The notes beneath the pieces were generated by a model. That model saw only the letters and a list, made by a program, of their open reading frames with translations. It ran no database searches and was not told the origin of the DNA. This document shows positions 44,036 to 52,172 of a stretch of 64,000 nucleotides of DNA, in pieces; position 1 is the stretch's first letter, and each line of letters starts with the position of its first letter. Origin of the DNA: Azoarcus sp031546845 (GTDB lineage: Bacteria > Pseudomonadota > Gammaproteobacteria > Burkholderiales > Rhodocyclaceae); contig JAVBJT010000018.1 of assembly GCA_031546845.1 (NCBI GenBank), forward strand, positions 62,001 to 126,000. The letters are read 5' to 3'. The position numbers and the translations under genes are program-made.

Positions 44036-46927
44036 TCAGCCGCAGGTGCCGACCGCGCCGCAGGCGGTGCAGAAGTCGCAACCATCCTTGCGGATTACGG
44101 TGTGGTTACCGCACTCGTTGCACAGCGCGCCTTGCATCAGGCGCGGGTCGCTGTCGTCGCGCGGGGCTTCGAGAATGCCCATTTCGCGCATCGGGTAGCC
44201 TTTTTCGTCGAGCACGCCAAGCATGGCGTAGCGGTGGATGATAAGGCGGGCGACGTAGGCGATGGTGCTGGGGAAATTCTGTTGGCGCCGCGTGCCGGGC
44301 ACGAAGGCCATGAAATCGCCAAGTGGCTCGGGGTAGTTGAGCAGCTTGCGCAGCTTCATGCCGATCCAGGCCGGGTCCATCACGCGCATGTCGAGGGAGA
44401 GGACGCGCGACAGGCCGTCCAGCGCGCGCGGGTAGTTGCCCGACAGCCACATCGAGTAGGGGCGGGTGACGCCGGTGGAAAAACCATCCTGCGGCGGCAG
44501 GGTGATTTCTTTCAGGCCGAGCACGAAATCCTCGCCGGTGGCGGGGTTGTAGATGTCGACGGTCCATGACAGGGTGCCGTCGGTGCTGGTTTTCGGTTCG
44601 TCGAGGCTGAACAGGGTGTCGAGCACCGGGGTGACGGCTTCCTTGTCGAAGGCGCCAAGCTTTTCGCAGCGGTAGCGCACGACCTGGGCGAAGGCGGAGA
44701 CGACGCCGGGGAAGAGTTTCTTTTCGCCGTGCGGTGGGAAGGGCATCTCAAAAGCCTTTTCGCCAATGGTGCGGGCCAGGATTTCGAGCTTGAGCTTGAG
44801 CCAGCCGTGGTCGTTGGCGCGCATGTCCATCGACAGTGTTTTGGCGACCGCGCCGAGGCCGCGTGGCTGGTCGGCGCCATTGACCCACACCTCGAACGGG
44901 AAGCCGCCCGCGCCGTTGTTTTCGACGCCGTTGGCAATGTGGCCGACGAACAGGGCGAATTCACCCTGCGGGGTATTGAGCATGTAGGTCCACGCCAGGT
45001 TGCCGTCGGGCAGTTCGGGGCGGCCGGGCCAGCGCAGGCTGGAGAGCACCGGGGCGGGCAGGCTCTTGATCGACAGGCGGCGGTTGGCGTCGCCGAGATC
45101 GACGCTGTCCGGACGCGGCTGTTCGGCGCTCGGGGTGACGGAGAGGATCGGCGCCAGCACGGAATTGGGCCGGTAGGTGGCCAAACCCTTAAGGCCGGCT
45201 TTCCATGCGGTGAGGTAGAGATCCTCGAAATCGGCGTAGGGATAGTCCTCGGGAACGTTGACCGTCTTCGAGATCGAGGTATCGATGTAGGGCGCGACCA
45301 CGGCGACCATATCCTTGTGCGCCTGGGCGGAAATTTCCAGCGCGGTGACGAAGCTCGGTGGCAGCTTGTCCACGTTGCCGCCCATGTGCTTGTACAGACG
45401 CCAAGCGTAATCTTCGACCGCGTATTCCTTGAAGGTGCCGTCGGCCATGCGTTTGCGCCGGGTGTAGGTGTAGGAGAAGGGTGGTTCGATGCCGTTGGAG
45501 GCGTTATCGGCGAAAGCGAGCGAGATCGTGCCGGTGGGCGCGATGGAAAGCAGGTGGGAATTGCGCAGGCCGTGCTTGCGGATCTTGTCCTTGATGTCGG
45601 TGGGCAGGCGCGAGGCGAAATTGCCGCCGGAAAGGTAGAGATCGGCGTTGAACAGTGGGAAAGCGCCGCGTTCGCGCGCCAGCTCGACCGAGGCGAGGTA
45701 GGCGCGGTTGCGCATATATTCGGAAATCTTGCGCCCCACCTCGCGCGCCTCGGCGGTGTCGTAGCGTTGGCCAAGCATGATCAGCGCGTCGCCCAGGCCG
45801 GTGAAGCCGAGGCCGACGCGGCGCTTCGACGCGGCCTCATTGCGTTGCTGCTCAAGCGGCCAGTGGGTAACGTCGAGCACGTTGTCGAGCATGCGAATGG
45901 CGATGTCGACGATCTTGCCGAAGGTGGGGTAATCGAATTCGGCGCTGTCGGAGAACGGATTCTTGACGAAAGGTGTCAGGTTGATCGAGCCCAGGTCGCA
46001 GCAGCCATACGGCGGCAGCGGCTGTTCGGCGCAGGGGTTGGTGGCCTCGATGGTTTCGCAGTAGTGCAGGTTGTTGTCCTGGTTCATGCGATCGAGGAAC
46101 AGAATGCCCGGCTCGGCGTGGTCGTAGGTCGAGCGCATGACCTGTTCCCACAGCCCCTGCGCGCTCGCCTTGCGGTACACCCACAGGCCATCATCGCGCT
46201 GGTAGGCGCCGGCGGTCTTCAGTTCGTCGATGGGTTCGGCCTTGTGCGCCAGTTCCACATCGCCGCCGGCTTCCACCGCCTTCATGAACGCATCGGTGAC
46301 GCCGACGGAAATATTGAAGTTGCTCAGATCGCCGTGATCCTTGGCGTGGATGAATTCTTCGATATCTGGGTGATCGCAGCGCAGCACGCCCATCTGCGCG
46401 CCTCGGCGCGCGCCGGCCGACTCCACTGTTTCGCACGAGCGGTCGAACACGCGCATGTAGGACACCGGGCCGGAGGCGTTCGACAATGTGCCCTTGACCA
46501 GCGCGCCCTTGGGGCGGATGGAGGAGAAGTCGTAACCCACGCCACCGCCGCGGCGCATCGTTTCCGCCGCCTGGGCCAACGCGGTGTAGATGCCGGGGCG
46601 GCCGTCTACCGCTTCGGTCACGGAATCGCCGACCGGCTGCACGAAGCAGTTGATCAGTGTTGCGGCCAGCGCGGTGCCTGCGGCACTGTTGATGCGCCCG
46701 GCGGGCACAAAGCCCGTTTCCTGCGCCTCCAGGAATTTCGCTTCCCAATGCGCGCGCTTGTCCTCCGCCTCGACCGCCGCCAGTGCGCGGGCAACCCGCT
46801 GGCGAACCTCGTGTACGTTGCGTTCGCCACCCTTGGCGTATTTCTCGATCAGAACTTCGCCGGAAATTTCCTGCGCTTCAAGTGTGCTGGCATCGCGTTT
46901 GGTTTGGCTTTTGGCGGTCATGCTCAT
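44036..46927 (-). CDS. nrdJ: Adenosylcobalamin-dependent ribonucleotide reductase
   Basis: NrdJ makes deoxyribonucleotides with a B12-derived radical and works with or without oxygen. The 963-residue protein has the N-terminal ATLINCFVQPVGDSVTEA block with a redox Cys, RRGGGVGYDFSSIRPKG, the active-site NPCAEQPLPPYGCCDLGSIN with Cys299 and Glu301, and APTGTISLAFADNASNGIEP. The C-terminal third carries two similar TSCPD-like repeats (about 655–790 and 810–930), for example GLGAVAKTLSMDMRAND and ALDGLSRVLSLDMRVMDP. The last 30 residues hold CNECG…CDFCTACGAVGTCG, a zinc-finger-like tail that may supply reducing Cys. It is divergent from the lipid cluster. Confidence 0.96.
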   Translation of the reverse strand: MSMTAKSQTKRDASTLEAQEISGEVLIEKYAKGGERNVHEVRQRVARALAAVEAEDKRAHWEAKFLEAQETGFVPAGRINSAAGTALAATLINCFVQPVGDSVTEAVDGRPGIYTALAQAAETMRRGGGVGYDFSSIRPKGALVKGTLSNASGPVSYMRVFDRSCETVESAGARRGAQMGVLRCDHPDIEEFIHAKDHGDLSNFNISVGVTDAFMKAVEAGGDVELAHKAEPIDELKTAGAYQRDDGLWVYRKASAQGLWEQVMRSTYDHAEPGILFLDRMNQDNNLHYCETIEATNPCAEQPLPPYGCCDLGSINLTPFVKNPFSDSAEFDYPTFGKIVDIAIRMLDNVLDVTHWPLEQQRNEAASKRRVGLGFTGLGDALIMLGQRYDTAEAREVGRKISEYMRNRAYLASVELARERGAFPLFNADLYLSGGNFASRLPTDIKDKIRKHGLRNSHLLSIAPTGTISLAFADNASNGIEPPFSYTYTRRKRMADGTFKEYAVEDYAWRLYKHMGGNVDKLPPSFVTALEISAQAHKDMVAVVAPYIDTSISKTVNVPEDYPYADFEDLYLTAWKAGLKGLATYRPNSVLAPILSVTPSAEQPRPDSVDLGDANRRLSIKSLPAPVLSSLRWPGRPELPDGNLAWTYMLNTPQGEFALFVGHIANGVENNGAGGFPFEVWVNGADQPRGLGAVAKTLSMDMRANDHGWLKLKLEILARTIGEKAFEMPFPPHGEKKLFPGVVSAFAQVVRYRCEKLGAFDKEAVTPVLDTLFSLDEPKTSTDGTLSWTVDIYNPATGEDFVLGLKEITLPPQDGFSTGVTRPYSMWLSGNYPRALDGLSRVLSLDMRVMDPAWIGMKLRKLLNYPEPLGDFMAFVPGTRRQQNFPSTIAYVARLIIHRYAMLGVLDEKGYPMREMGILEAPRDDSDPRLMQGALCNECGNHTVIRKDGCDFCTACGAVGTCG

Positions 46928-46947
46928 GGTTCTCTTCAGACTCTCGT

Positions 46948-46988
46948 TGCTTCATGACAGGCACCATGTCTGTCAACGCATTGAAGCA
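46948..46988 (-). promoter_or_regulatory. Nested inverted repeat in the nrdJ leader
   Basis: About 20 bases before the nrdJ start, TGCTTCA/TGAAGCA (46948–46954 with 46982–46988) and, inside it, TGACAG/CTGTCA (46955–46960 with 46970–46975) form a nested stem. In the leader mRNA it could affect translation. Confidence 0.4.
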
Positions 46989-47044
46989 TAGCGCGAGGGC
47001 AGTGGATTTGCAAAAAAATAAAATCTATATAAATCAAATAATTG

Positions 47045-47092
47045 ACATTCACCCTTGTGTGTCAATGGCTTTTAAGACACTAGATGTAGTAG
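47045..47092. promoter_or_regulatory. Candidate tandem NrdR boxes upstream of nrdJ
   Basis: ACATTCACCCTTGTGT (47045–47060) and ACACTAGATGTAGTAG (47077–47092) match the NrdR consensus ACACWATATATWGTGT at 10 and 12 of 16 positions. They are 32 bp apart, the three-turn spacing usual for paired NrdR boxes. They lie about 120–165 bases upstream of nrdJ. Confidence 0.42.
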
Positions 47093-47339
47093 CTAAAAAT
47101 CAGTGGATTTCTCGTGATTTTCAAGCTTTGCGCGATTTTCGGCGACCCATGGGGAGGGAAAGTCCTTAGTAACTACCCTGGAAGCCATCCTCTCAAGTTT
47201 CGGAGGGTTTGAAAAACCCGAGTAGGCCAATCCGCCGAGTTGGCAGGAATGTATTCCCTGTATCTTATTTGCCATCTTCCACTCAGTCTTCGATTTTCGA
47301 AGAGGACAGATAATGAGTTTGGCAGTTTTAATTGTACCT

Positions 47340-47370
47340 GTCTTATATTAGACATTATCTAATATAAGAC
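47340..47370. repeat. Perfect 13-bp inverted repeat followed by T-run
   Basis: GTCTTATATTAGA (47340–47352) and TCTAATATAAGAC (47358–47370) are exact reverse complements around a 5-base loop, and CATTTTTATA follows. It could be a terminator for plus-strand transcripts or a regulator-binding dyad. Confidence 0.6.
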
Positions 47371-47537
47371 CATTTTTATATCGAGTTATTCAGTGTTTAA
47401 TGGATTGGTTTAACCAGTCCCGGCGCAGAATTTCTAGGCTATTTTTCTGCTCAACGGTTTTTTCGCATGGCGTCACCCCCCGCTTTACACTGCTTGCGGC
47501 GGTCAAGGTACGCTTGATTGGCAATCCACCGCATGCG

Positions 47538-47620
47538 CTGGGCTGAATGTGCCAGCCCTGCAATGGATATTCGCTGGGTTGCCCGCTGGCAACAGCGATA
47601 AATCGTGTGATTCAGCCCAG
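47538..47620 (+). other. Long closed stem structure, candidate structured RNA
   Basis: CTGGGCTGAAT (47538–47548) and ATTCAGCCCAG (47610–47620) form an 11-bp outer stem. Between them an inner hairpin can form from CGCTG/CAGCG and TTGCC/GGCAA at 47572–47597. GGCTGAAT is repeated once more at 47629. If transcribed, this gives a compact branched RNA about 220 bases upstream of the ketosynthase gene. Confidence 0.42.
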
Positions 47621-47719
47621 GAAGGGATGGCTGAATTTCCGGGTAATTTCAAAAAAAGCCAACCAATAAATGTAACGGTTCAAAAAAATAAAAACAAGCC
47701 GCCTCTTAGTAAAAAATAT

Positions 47720-47749
47720 TTGACATGTATGACAACGTTTCGCTACTGT
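47720..47749 (+). promoter_or_regulatory. Likely σ70 promoter of the lipid cluster
   Basis: A perfect −35 TTGACA (47720–47725) and TACTGT (47744–47749) are 18 bases apart. Transcription would start near 47756, giving an 80-base leader before the ketosynthase ATG. Confidence 0.5.
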
Positions 47750-47836
47750 CATGCCCGATTATCGCAAAATGCATTATTGCAATGATGCAAATCATATTTT
47801 TAAATTAATGCGAACAAATAAGCTCATGGGGAAGTC

Positions 47837-49096
47837 ATGAAGGGCCCTTCATCACGTCGTGTGGTTGTTACAGGATATGGCGCGCTTTGTTCTCTCGGGA
47901 ACAATGTCGAGGAAATATGGAATGCCATTTCCGATTACAAGGTTGGTTACAAGCGGGAAGCATTTCAGGATCCCAACATCGTCGCGAAATTTTTCGGCGT
48001 GATGCACAACAGGCCCCCGCGTAAAGGCATTCCCAAAGCGATTCTCAAGTTTCTCCCCGAATTTGCCCGGCTCGGCATGCTGGCTGTGGAAGAGGCGTTT
48101 TCCATGGCGTTCGGCGAAAAAGCGAAACTCGACGAGTACTACGACCCCTTTGAGCGAGGCGTTATCTTTGGCACGGGATGGGGCGCGCAGGACGAGTCCA
48201 CCGTGGAGAACCGGAAATACAGCGAGGAAGGGATGGGTTCTTCCTTCGCCAATCTCCTGGTGATGCCGAATGTCGCCACAGCGGCGATGTCCATGCACTG
48301 GAATCTGCGCGGTTACCAAAATACCCCGATCGCCGCGTGCGCCACCGGCAGCATTGCCATCGGCGATGCTTACGAAATCATCCGTTCCGGACGAGCCAAG
48401 GTCATGCTGGCCGGTGGCGCCGAAAGCATCCGGGCGGATTTCTGTGTCTGGAGCATCGATGCGCTCCGCGCTTTGACCAAGGAGCAGGATTCGCTCCAGA
48501 AAGCCTGTTGCCCGTTTAGCGCGGACAGAAACGGTTTCGTGCTTTCCGAGGGAGCGGCCGTGCTTTGCCTGGAGGATATGGAGTCGGCCCAGGCGCGTGG
48601 CGCGCGAATCCTTGGGGAAATCGTCGGGTATGGGAATTTTTCCGATGCCTCGGACATTACCTCGCCGGCGGAGGATCTGCTCGCGCGCACCAAGGCGATA
48701 CAGGCCGCATGCGCACAAGCGCGCGTCACTCCCAGCGACATCGATTACATCAATGCGCACGGAACATCGACGCCACTGAACGACCTCAATGAAACAAAAG
48801 CCTTGAAACTCGCGTTGGGCGATGCGGCTTATCGGATTCCCACTTCCAGTACCAAATCCTATACCGGCCACCTTATCGCCGCCGCGGGCGCCATCGAATC
48901 GATCTTCTGTCTCAAGACGATTGAAACCGGTCTGATGCCGGCTACGATCCACCTTGCGAATCCCGACCCCGAGTGCGATCTCGATTTCATTCCGAATGTC
49001 CACCGTCGCAAGGACCACATTCAGAATGTACTGAATGTCAATTATGGATTCGGCGGTTCTAACAGCGCCCTCATCTTTTCGAAAGTGTCGCAATGA
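47837..49096 (+). CDS. FabF-like β-ketoacyl-ACP synthase
   Basis: This 419-residue condensing enzyme is a FabF-type ketosynthase that extends an ACP-bound acyl chain by two carbons. The full catalytic set is present: Cys168 in TPIAACATGSIAIGDA, His308 in INAHGTSTPLND, Lys340 and His345 in SSTKSYTGHLIAAAGA, with the C-terminal NYGFGGSNSAL loop. It therefore is a real elongating KS, not a chain-length-factor partner. The N-terminal part diverges from housekeeping FabF, with a long VAKFFGVMHNRPPRKGIPKA insert-like segment. It opens the cluster with GGGGAAG before the ATG, and its stop overlaps the dehydratase start (ATGA). Confidence 0.94.
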   Translation: MKGPSSRRVVVTGYGALCSLGNNVEEIWNAISDYKVGYKREAFQDPNIVAKFFGVMHNRPPRKGIPKAILKFLPEFARLGMLAVEEAFSMAFGEKAKLDEYYDPFERGVIFGTGWGAQDESTVENRKYSEEGMGSSFANLLVMPNVATAAMSMHWNLRGYQNTPIAACATGSIAIGDAYEIIRSGRAKVMLAGGAESIRADFCVWSIDALRALTKEQDSLQKACCPFSADRNGFVLSEGAAVLCLEDMESAQARGARILGEIVGYGNFSDASDITSPAEDLLARTKAIQAACAQARVTPSDIDYINAHGTSTPLNDLNETKALKLALGDAAYRIPTSSTKSYTGHLIAAAGAIESIFCLKTIETGLMPATIHLANPDPECDLDFIPNVHRRKDHIQNVLNVNYGFGGSNSALIFSKVSQ

Positions 49097-49908
49097 GCGC
49101 CCTTCGCTTCGACGCCGGCGCCATCAAGACCTGGGCTGATTTCTCGGGGGACTACAACCCGATTCACTTCGATGATCGTATTGCCGACGAGGCAACCGGC
49201 AAGGGTGGCGTCGTGGTTCACGGCATGCTCGCGATGATGCCGCTCAAGGCGTTGCTGTCAACGCAGCCGTGGGAAGAAAACGGTTGGCTGCAGTGGACGG
49301 CGATGTTGCGGCAGGCCATGCCTTTGCGCTCGTCGTACACGGTCGATACGCGCGTTGCGCAGCCCGGCCGCAAGCTGCGCTTCAAGCTCACGGATGCGGA
49401 CGATGCGGAAGCCAAGATCACGGGGCATTGTTCGGTAGGTGAATTCGATACCGCGCCTTACGCCGGCTTTCAACGTACTTCCGTTCTTCCCGAAACCGCG
49501 CGGGCGGAGCTGGCGCATTTTTCCGCGTTGTTTCCTTCGTCGGCAGCGGCATGGATCGCAATCGACGCGATGCTTTTTGCCCGCTATATCCGATATCACG
49601 CCGACGATGCTTTCCGCAAAGAGCTCGCCCAGCACTTTGGCACGGAAAAAGAGGAAGCACTCGCTACCGGTGGGCTGGTGACGATGCAGACGCATCACGC
49701 CTGCATGTTCGATCGCTCTTTGCTTGGCGACACCGTTTCTCTCGATATCACGAAGTTTGAATACGGCGTTGCAAAGACCGATGAAATTTCAACGGACGAC
49801 ACCATGTTCGCGACCGTCGAAATCCCGGTTTGGATTAACGGTGTCATGGTGCAGGTAGTAAAGATCGGCCTGATGGCCAGAAAAAAATCTTCCGTTGTTA
49901 TCAATTGA
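49093..49908 (+). CDS. MaoC-like (hotdog) 3-hydroxyacyl dehydratase
   Basis: This 271-residue protein has an N-terminal MaoC/R-hydratase-type hotdog fold. The catalytic block is ADFSGDYNPIHFDDR, with Asp20 and His25, followed by the GGVVVHGMLAMMPL helix. Enzymes of this type add or remove water at the enoyl–3-hydroxyacyl step. In this cluster it probably dehydrates the hydroxyacyl-ACP made by the FabG-like reductase, standing in for FabZ. The second half (about 140–271) has no obvious catalytic motif and may be a degenerate second hotdog domain. It is coupled to the ketosynthase and to the ACP 13 bases later. Confidence 0.86.
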   Translation: MSALRFDAGAIKTWADFSGDYNPIHFDDRIADEATGKGGVVVHGMLAMMPLKALLSTQPWEENGWLQWTAMLRQAMPLRSSYTVDTRVAQPGRKLRFKLTDADDAEAKITGHCSVGEFDTAPYAGFQRTSVLPETARAELAHFSALFPSSAAAWIAIDAMLFARYIRYHADDAFRKELAQHFGTEKEEALATGGLVTMQTHHACMFDRSLLGDTVSLDITKFEYGVAKTDEISTDDTMFATVEIPVWINGVMVQVVKIGLMARKKSSVVIN

Positions 49909-49921
49909 TAGGAGTAGTTAC

Positions 49922-50170
49922 ATGAGCACGACTTTTTCTTTTTTGACGAACGCAATCGGCGAGCTGGTGGACTTCGAAGTCGAAGACATGAAGCTGACTA
50001 CCGGTTTGATGGAGCTTGGCTTGGACAGTCTCGACTATGTTTCTCTGCAACTGGCGATCAAAAAAGAGTATGCGGTGGAGATCAATTTCGACGATTTCAC
50101 TTCCGGGCAGATCACCACGATTGGCGAATTCTGCGATTACATTGAAAAACGGGTAGCTGCTACCGTTTGA
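49922..50170 (+). CDS. Acyl carrier protein
   Basis: This 82-residue acidic protein is an acyl carrier. The phosphopantetheine attachment Ser lies in MELGLDSLDYVSLQLA, and the following helix IKKEYAVEINFDDF is typical of fatty-acid-type carriers. The ATG at 49922 is chosen because AGGAG lies seven bases upstream; an earlier in-frame ATG at 49895 overlaps the dehydratase gene. It is probably dedicated to this cluster and carries the growing and modified chain between the enzymes around it. Confidence 0.94.
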   Translation: MSTTFSFLTNAIGELVDFEVEDMKLTTGLMELGLDSLDYVSLQLAIKKEYAVEINFDDFTSGQITTIGEFCDYIEKRVAATV

Positions 50171-50203
50171 GTTTGCTGTCCAAGCAAGGAAGGGGAATGC
50201 GAA

Positions 50204-51121
50204 ATGAGTGGACTTGAAACGATTGCGAAGTTCGGGTGCCTTTCTGATGAGAACAGGTGGCCCGCTGGCCGTTACGATTTTTCCGCATGGCTGCCGGAGC
50301 TGGACGAGCACGACCGGGACATTATCAAACTTGTCGACTGTCTGCGCGATGGTGAATATTCCGGGCAGGCTTCCGCGGCACAGTTTTTCGACATGCTCAT
50401 CCAGGCACGGAAAGACGGTGAGCCAAAGGAACTGATCGACGATTGGGCGCCGCTGTTTTCCTATATGTACACCATCGTTTATGAAGAAATGCGGCATGGC
50501 ATCGTGCTCGGATTGCTTTATCACTATGTCACGACCGGTAAAACCGACTACATTGCCCAGGTCGATGTCCGCGATTTCAGCGAGAAATATATCTGGTGTT
50601 ACGAAGAGCGCCGTTATTGGGACAGATACAGCTATATCCTTTCGCACCTCTTCTCGGAAATCATCAATACCGAGCTGTACCGCGATGTCGTCAACCGTGT
50701 TCATCATCCTCAACTGAAAGCGGCGCTGGCCAATATCCGCAATGACGAAGCGCGGCACATTGCCGCCTGGACGGCACTGATCAAGGATCTCATCGAGGCT
50801 GACCCGCGGCACAAGAAGCTAGCGCTGGAGTCGCTCGAAAGAGGGCTGCTCTATCACAATGCCATGGTCCACGAGACCTACTTCGAGGGCTTGAACAAGA
50901 TGCTGCCGTTGTTCCTGTCCGAGAACAAAGACAAGCTCGAGCCCATCCGGAGAATCACGAAGCAGAAGTACCGGGTTCTGGTCGAACTTTTCGGAGAAGA
51001 CAATCCCTTCACCGAGAAGCAAGTTCAGGATATTCACCTGGGGTATCTGCACCGGGCCAGTGGACATTCGCGCGCGCAGTTTTCCGAAACGGCTCCGCAC
51101 AATATCGAGTTCGTCGCCTGA
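50204..51121 (+). CDS. Ferritin-like diiron enzyme (acyl-ACP desaturase/oxygenase-like)
   Basis: This 305-residue, all-helical protein has the two ExxH iron-binding motifs of ferritin-like diiron enzymes: Glu95–His98 in YEEMRHG and Glu182–His185 in NDEARHI. Spacing to a middle ligand (Glu152 or Glu157 in SEIINTELYR) is similar to acyl-ACP desaturases. Such enzymes desaturate, hydroxylate, or deformylate acyl chains with O2; which of these this does is not clear. It is not a standard desaturase by eye, and a recognisable first Glu ligand helix is uncertain (Glu51 is a candidate). It sits between the ACP and the reductases, so the chain it acts on is probably ACP-bound. Confidence 0.82.
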   Translation: MSGLETIAKFGCLSDENRWPAGRYDFSAWLPELDEHDRDIIKLVDCLRDGEYSGQASAAQFFDMLIQARKDGEPKELIDDWAPLFSYMYTIVYEEMRHGIVLGLLYHYVTTGKTDYIAQVDVRDFSEKYIWCYEERRYWDRYSYILSHLFSEIINTELYRDVVNRVHHPQLKAALANIRNDEARHIAAWTALIKDLIEADPRHKKLALESLERGLLYHNAMVHETYFEGLNKMLPLFLSENKDKLEPIRRITKQKYRVLVELFGEDNPFTEKQVQDIHLGYLHRASGHSRAQFSETAPHNIEFVA

Positions 51122-51153
51122 TCTCGCTGTCGTTTTCCGTGGCAATTGAAAAA

Positions 51154-51192
51154 CCGGCTTCCAGGCTGTTTCGGTAACGGTCTGGAAGCCGG
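51154..51192 (+). promoter_or_regulatory. Intercistronic 11-bp hairpin before the FabG-like gene
   Basis: CCGGCTTCCAG (51154–51164) and CTGGAAGCCGG (51182–51192) are perfect reverse complements around a 17-base loop. No T-run follows, so it is more likely an mRNA-processing or stabilising element than a terminator. Confidence 0.5.
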
Positions 51193-51257
51193 GGCTCGTG
51201 ATCGCAATGCCTTGCCGTAGCGCTTTTGCGCTTGAGCACGGTCGTTAGGAGTTTTCC

Positions 51258-51998
51258 TTGGCAAATCAAAAATGGGTGTTTGTGACGGGTGGTACGCGTG
51301 GTATCGGCGCAGGCATCGTCAAACGTCTTGCAAACGCGGGCTACAGCGTCGCGTTTTCGTATCGCTCGTCTGACGAAAGCGCCACGGCGCTGGAGCGGGA
51401 GTGTGCGGATGGCGAAAGGTGGTGCAAGGGATTCCGTTGCGATATGTCGTCCCACGATGCAGTGCGTCAGTTGTCCGAAACGCTTTATGCGGATCACGGC
51501 GCGCCCTATGCGGTGATCAACAACGCGGGCATTACGCGCGATGCGCTGATTTTCATGATGGGCCCGGACAAATGGAATGACGTAATCCGCAACAATCTGG
51601 ATTCCGTGTATCACGCGACACATGCCTTTGTGCCGAAGATGGCCGAGAACAAGGATGGGTGTCTCATCAACATCAGCTCGGTCAGCGCCATCAAGGGGAA
51701 TGCGGGCCAAGCCAACTACGCGGCGACCAAGGCCGCGATGATCGGCATGGCGAAATCGCTCGCCATCGAGCTGGGGCGCTTCAATCTCCGCGTCAATACC
51801 GTGGCTCCTGGGCTGATCGCCACGGAAATGACGCAGGAAATGGGGGATGCACAAAAGAAAAAATTGCTTTCGCACATACCGTTGAGACGGCTGGGCAGTA
51901 TCGACGACGTCGCGGCGATGGTGGAATTTCTTCTGGGAGACGGCGGGCGTTACGTGACAGGACAAACCTTTGTCATCGACGGTGGATTGACTGCCTGA
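51258..51998 (+). CDS. FabG-like 3-oxoacyl-ACP reductase
   Basis: This 246-residue classical short-chain dehydrogenase is of the FabG type and reduces the 3-keto group after each condensation using NADPH. It has VTGGTRGIGAGI near the N-terminus, NNAGITRDALIF, and the catalytic Ser141, Tyr154 and Lys158 in INISSVSAIKGNAGQANYAATK. The start is TTG at 51258 with TAGGAG seven bases upstream, an unusual start codon. The gene lies 136 bases downstream of the diiron gene, behind a hairpin. Confidence 0.92.
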   Translation: MANQKWVFVTGGTRGIGAGIVKRLANAGYSVAFSYRSSDESATALERECADGERWCKGFRCDMSSHDAVRQLSETLYADHGAPYAVINNAGITRDALIFMMGPDKWNDVIRNNLDSVYHATHAFVPKMAENKDGCLINISSVSAIKGNAGQANYAATKAAMIGMAKSLAIELGRFNLRVNTVAPGLIATEMTQEMGDAQKKKLLSHIPLRRLGSIDDVAAMVEFLLGDGGRYVTGQTFVIDGGLTA

Positions 51999-52118
51999 TC
52001 GTGCCGTTTCCCCCGGTATTTCCGCATGGTGAAGAATTCTTGCGGAAGGGATATATGACCACGTATCGGGTCATGAACCGCGGAACCACGAACTGCGGGA
52101 TTTCAGTGCGAATTACAT

Positions 52119-52150
52119 GGGCCGGCGCGGATCGTTTCCGGCGCCGGGCC
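52119..52150 (+). promoter_or_regulatory. GC-rich hairpin before the thioester reductase gene
   Basis: GGGCCGGCGC (52119–52128) pairs with GCGCCGGGCC (52141–52150) with one bulge. It ends 22 bases before the reductase start and is followed by TTATCTC. It could be an attenuator or mRNA end. Confidence 0.45.
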
Positions 52151-52172
52151 TTATCTCACCAAGGAATTGAAA

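Larger units (their letters stand above)
46928..47836. other. AT-rich 0.9 kb spacer between nrdJ and the lipid cluster
   Basis: This region separates divergent nrdJ and the ketosynthase gene. It is much richer in A/T than either side, has no convincing gene, and contains several inverted repeats, two NrdR-box-like sites next to nrdJ, and a promoter-like sequence before the ketosynthase gene. Small hairpins are at 47205–47219 (GGGTTT/AAACCC) and 47288–47302 (CTTCGA/TCGAAG). Its composition suggests it was brought in with the lipid cluster or is regulatory DNA. Confidence 0.6.

Noticed and set aside
44729..46957. A 742-codon plus-strand open frame opposite nrdJ
   Set aside because: It is the antisense shadow of a strongly coding, high-GC gene; the translation is low in family motifs and nrdJ has all its catalytic motifs on the other strand.
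46928..47040. Cobalamin riboswitch before the B12-dependent reductase
   Set aside because: No B12-box-like sequence or long branched leader is seen on the nrdJ strand; only a short nested hairpin.
47549..47785. A 78-codon frame in the AT-rich spacer
   Set aside because: No ribosome site at proper spacing, Lys/Asn-rich low-complexity content from AT-rich DNA, and overlap with inverted repeats and the likely promoter.
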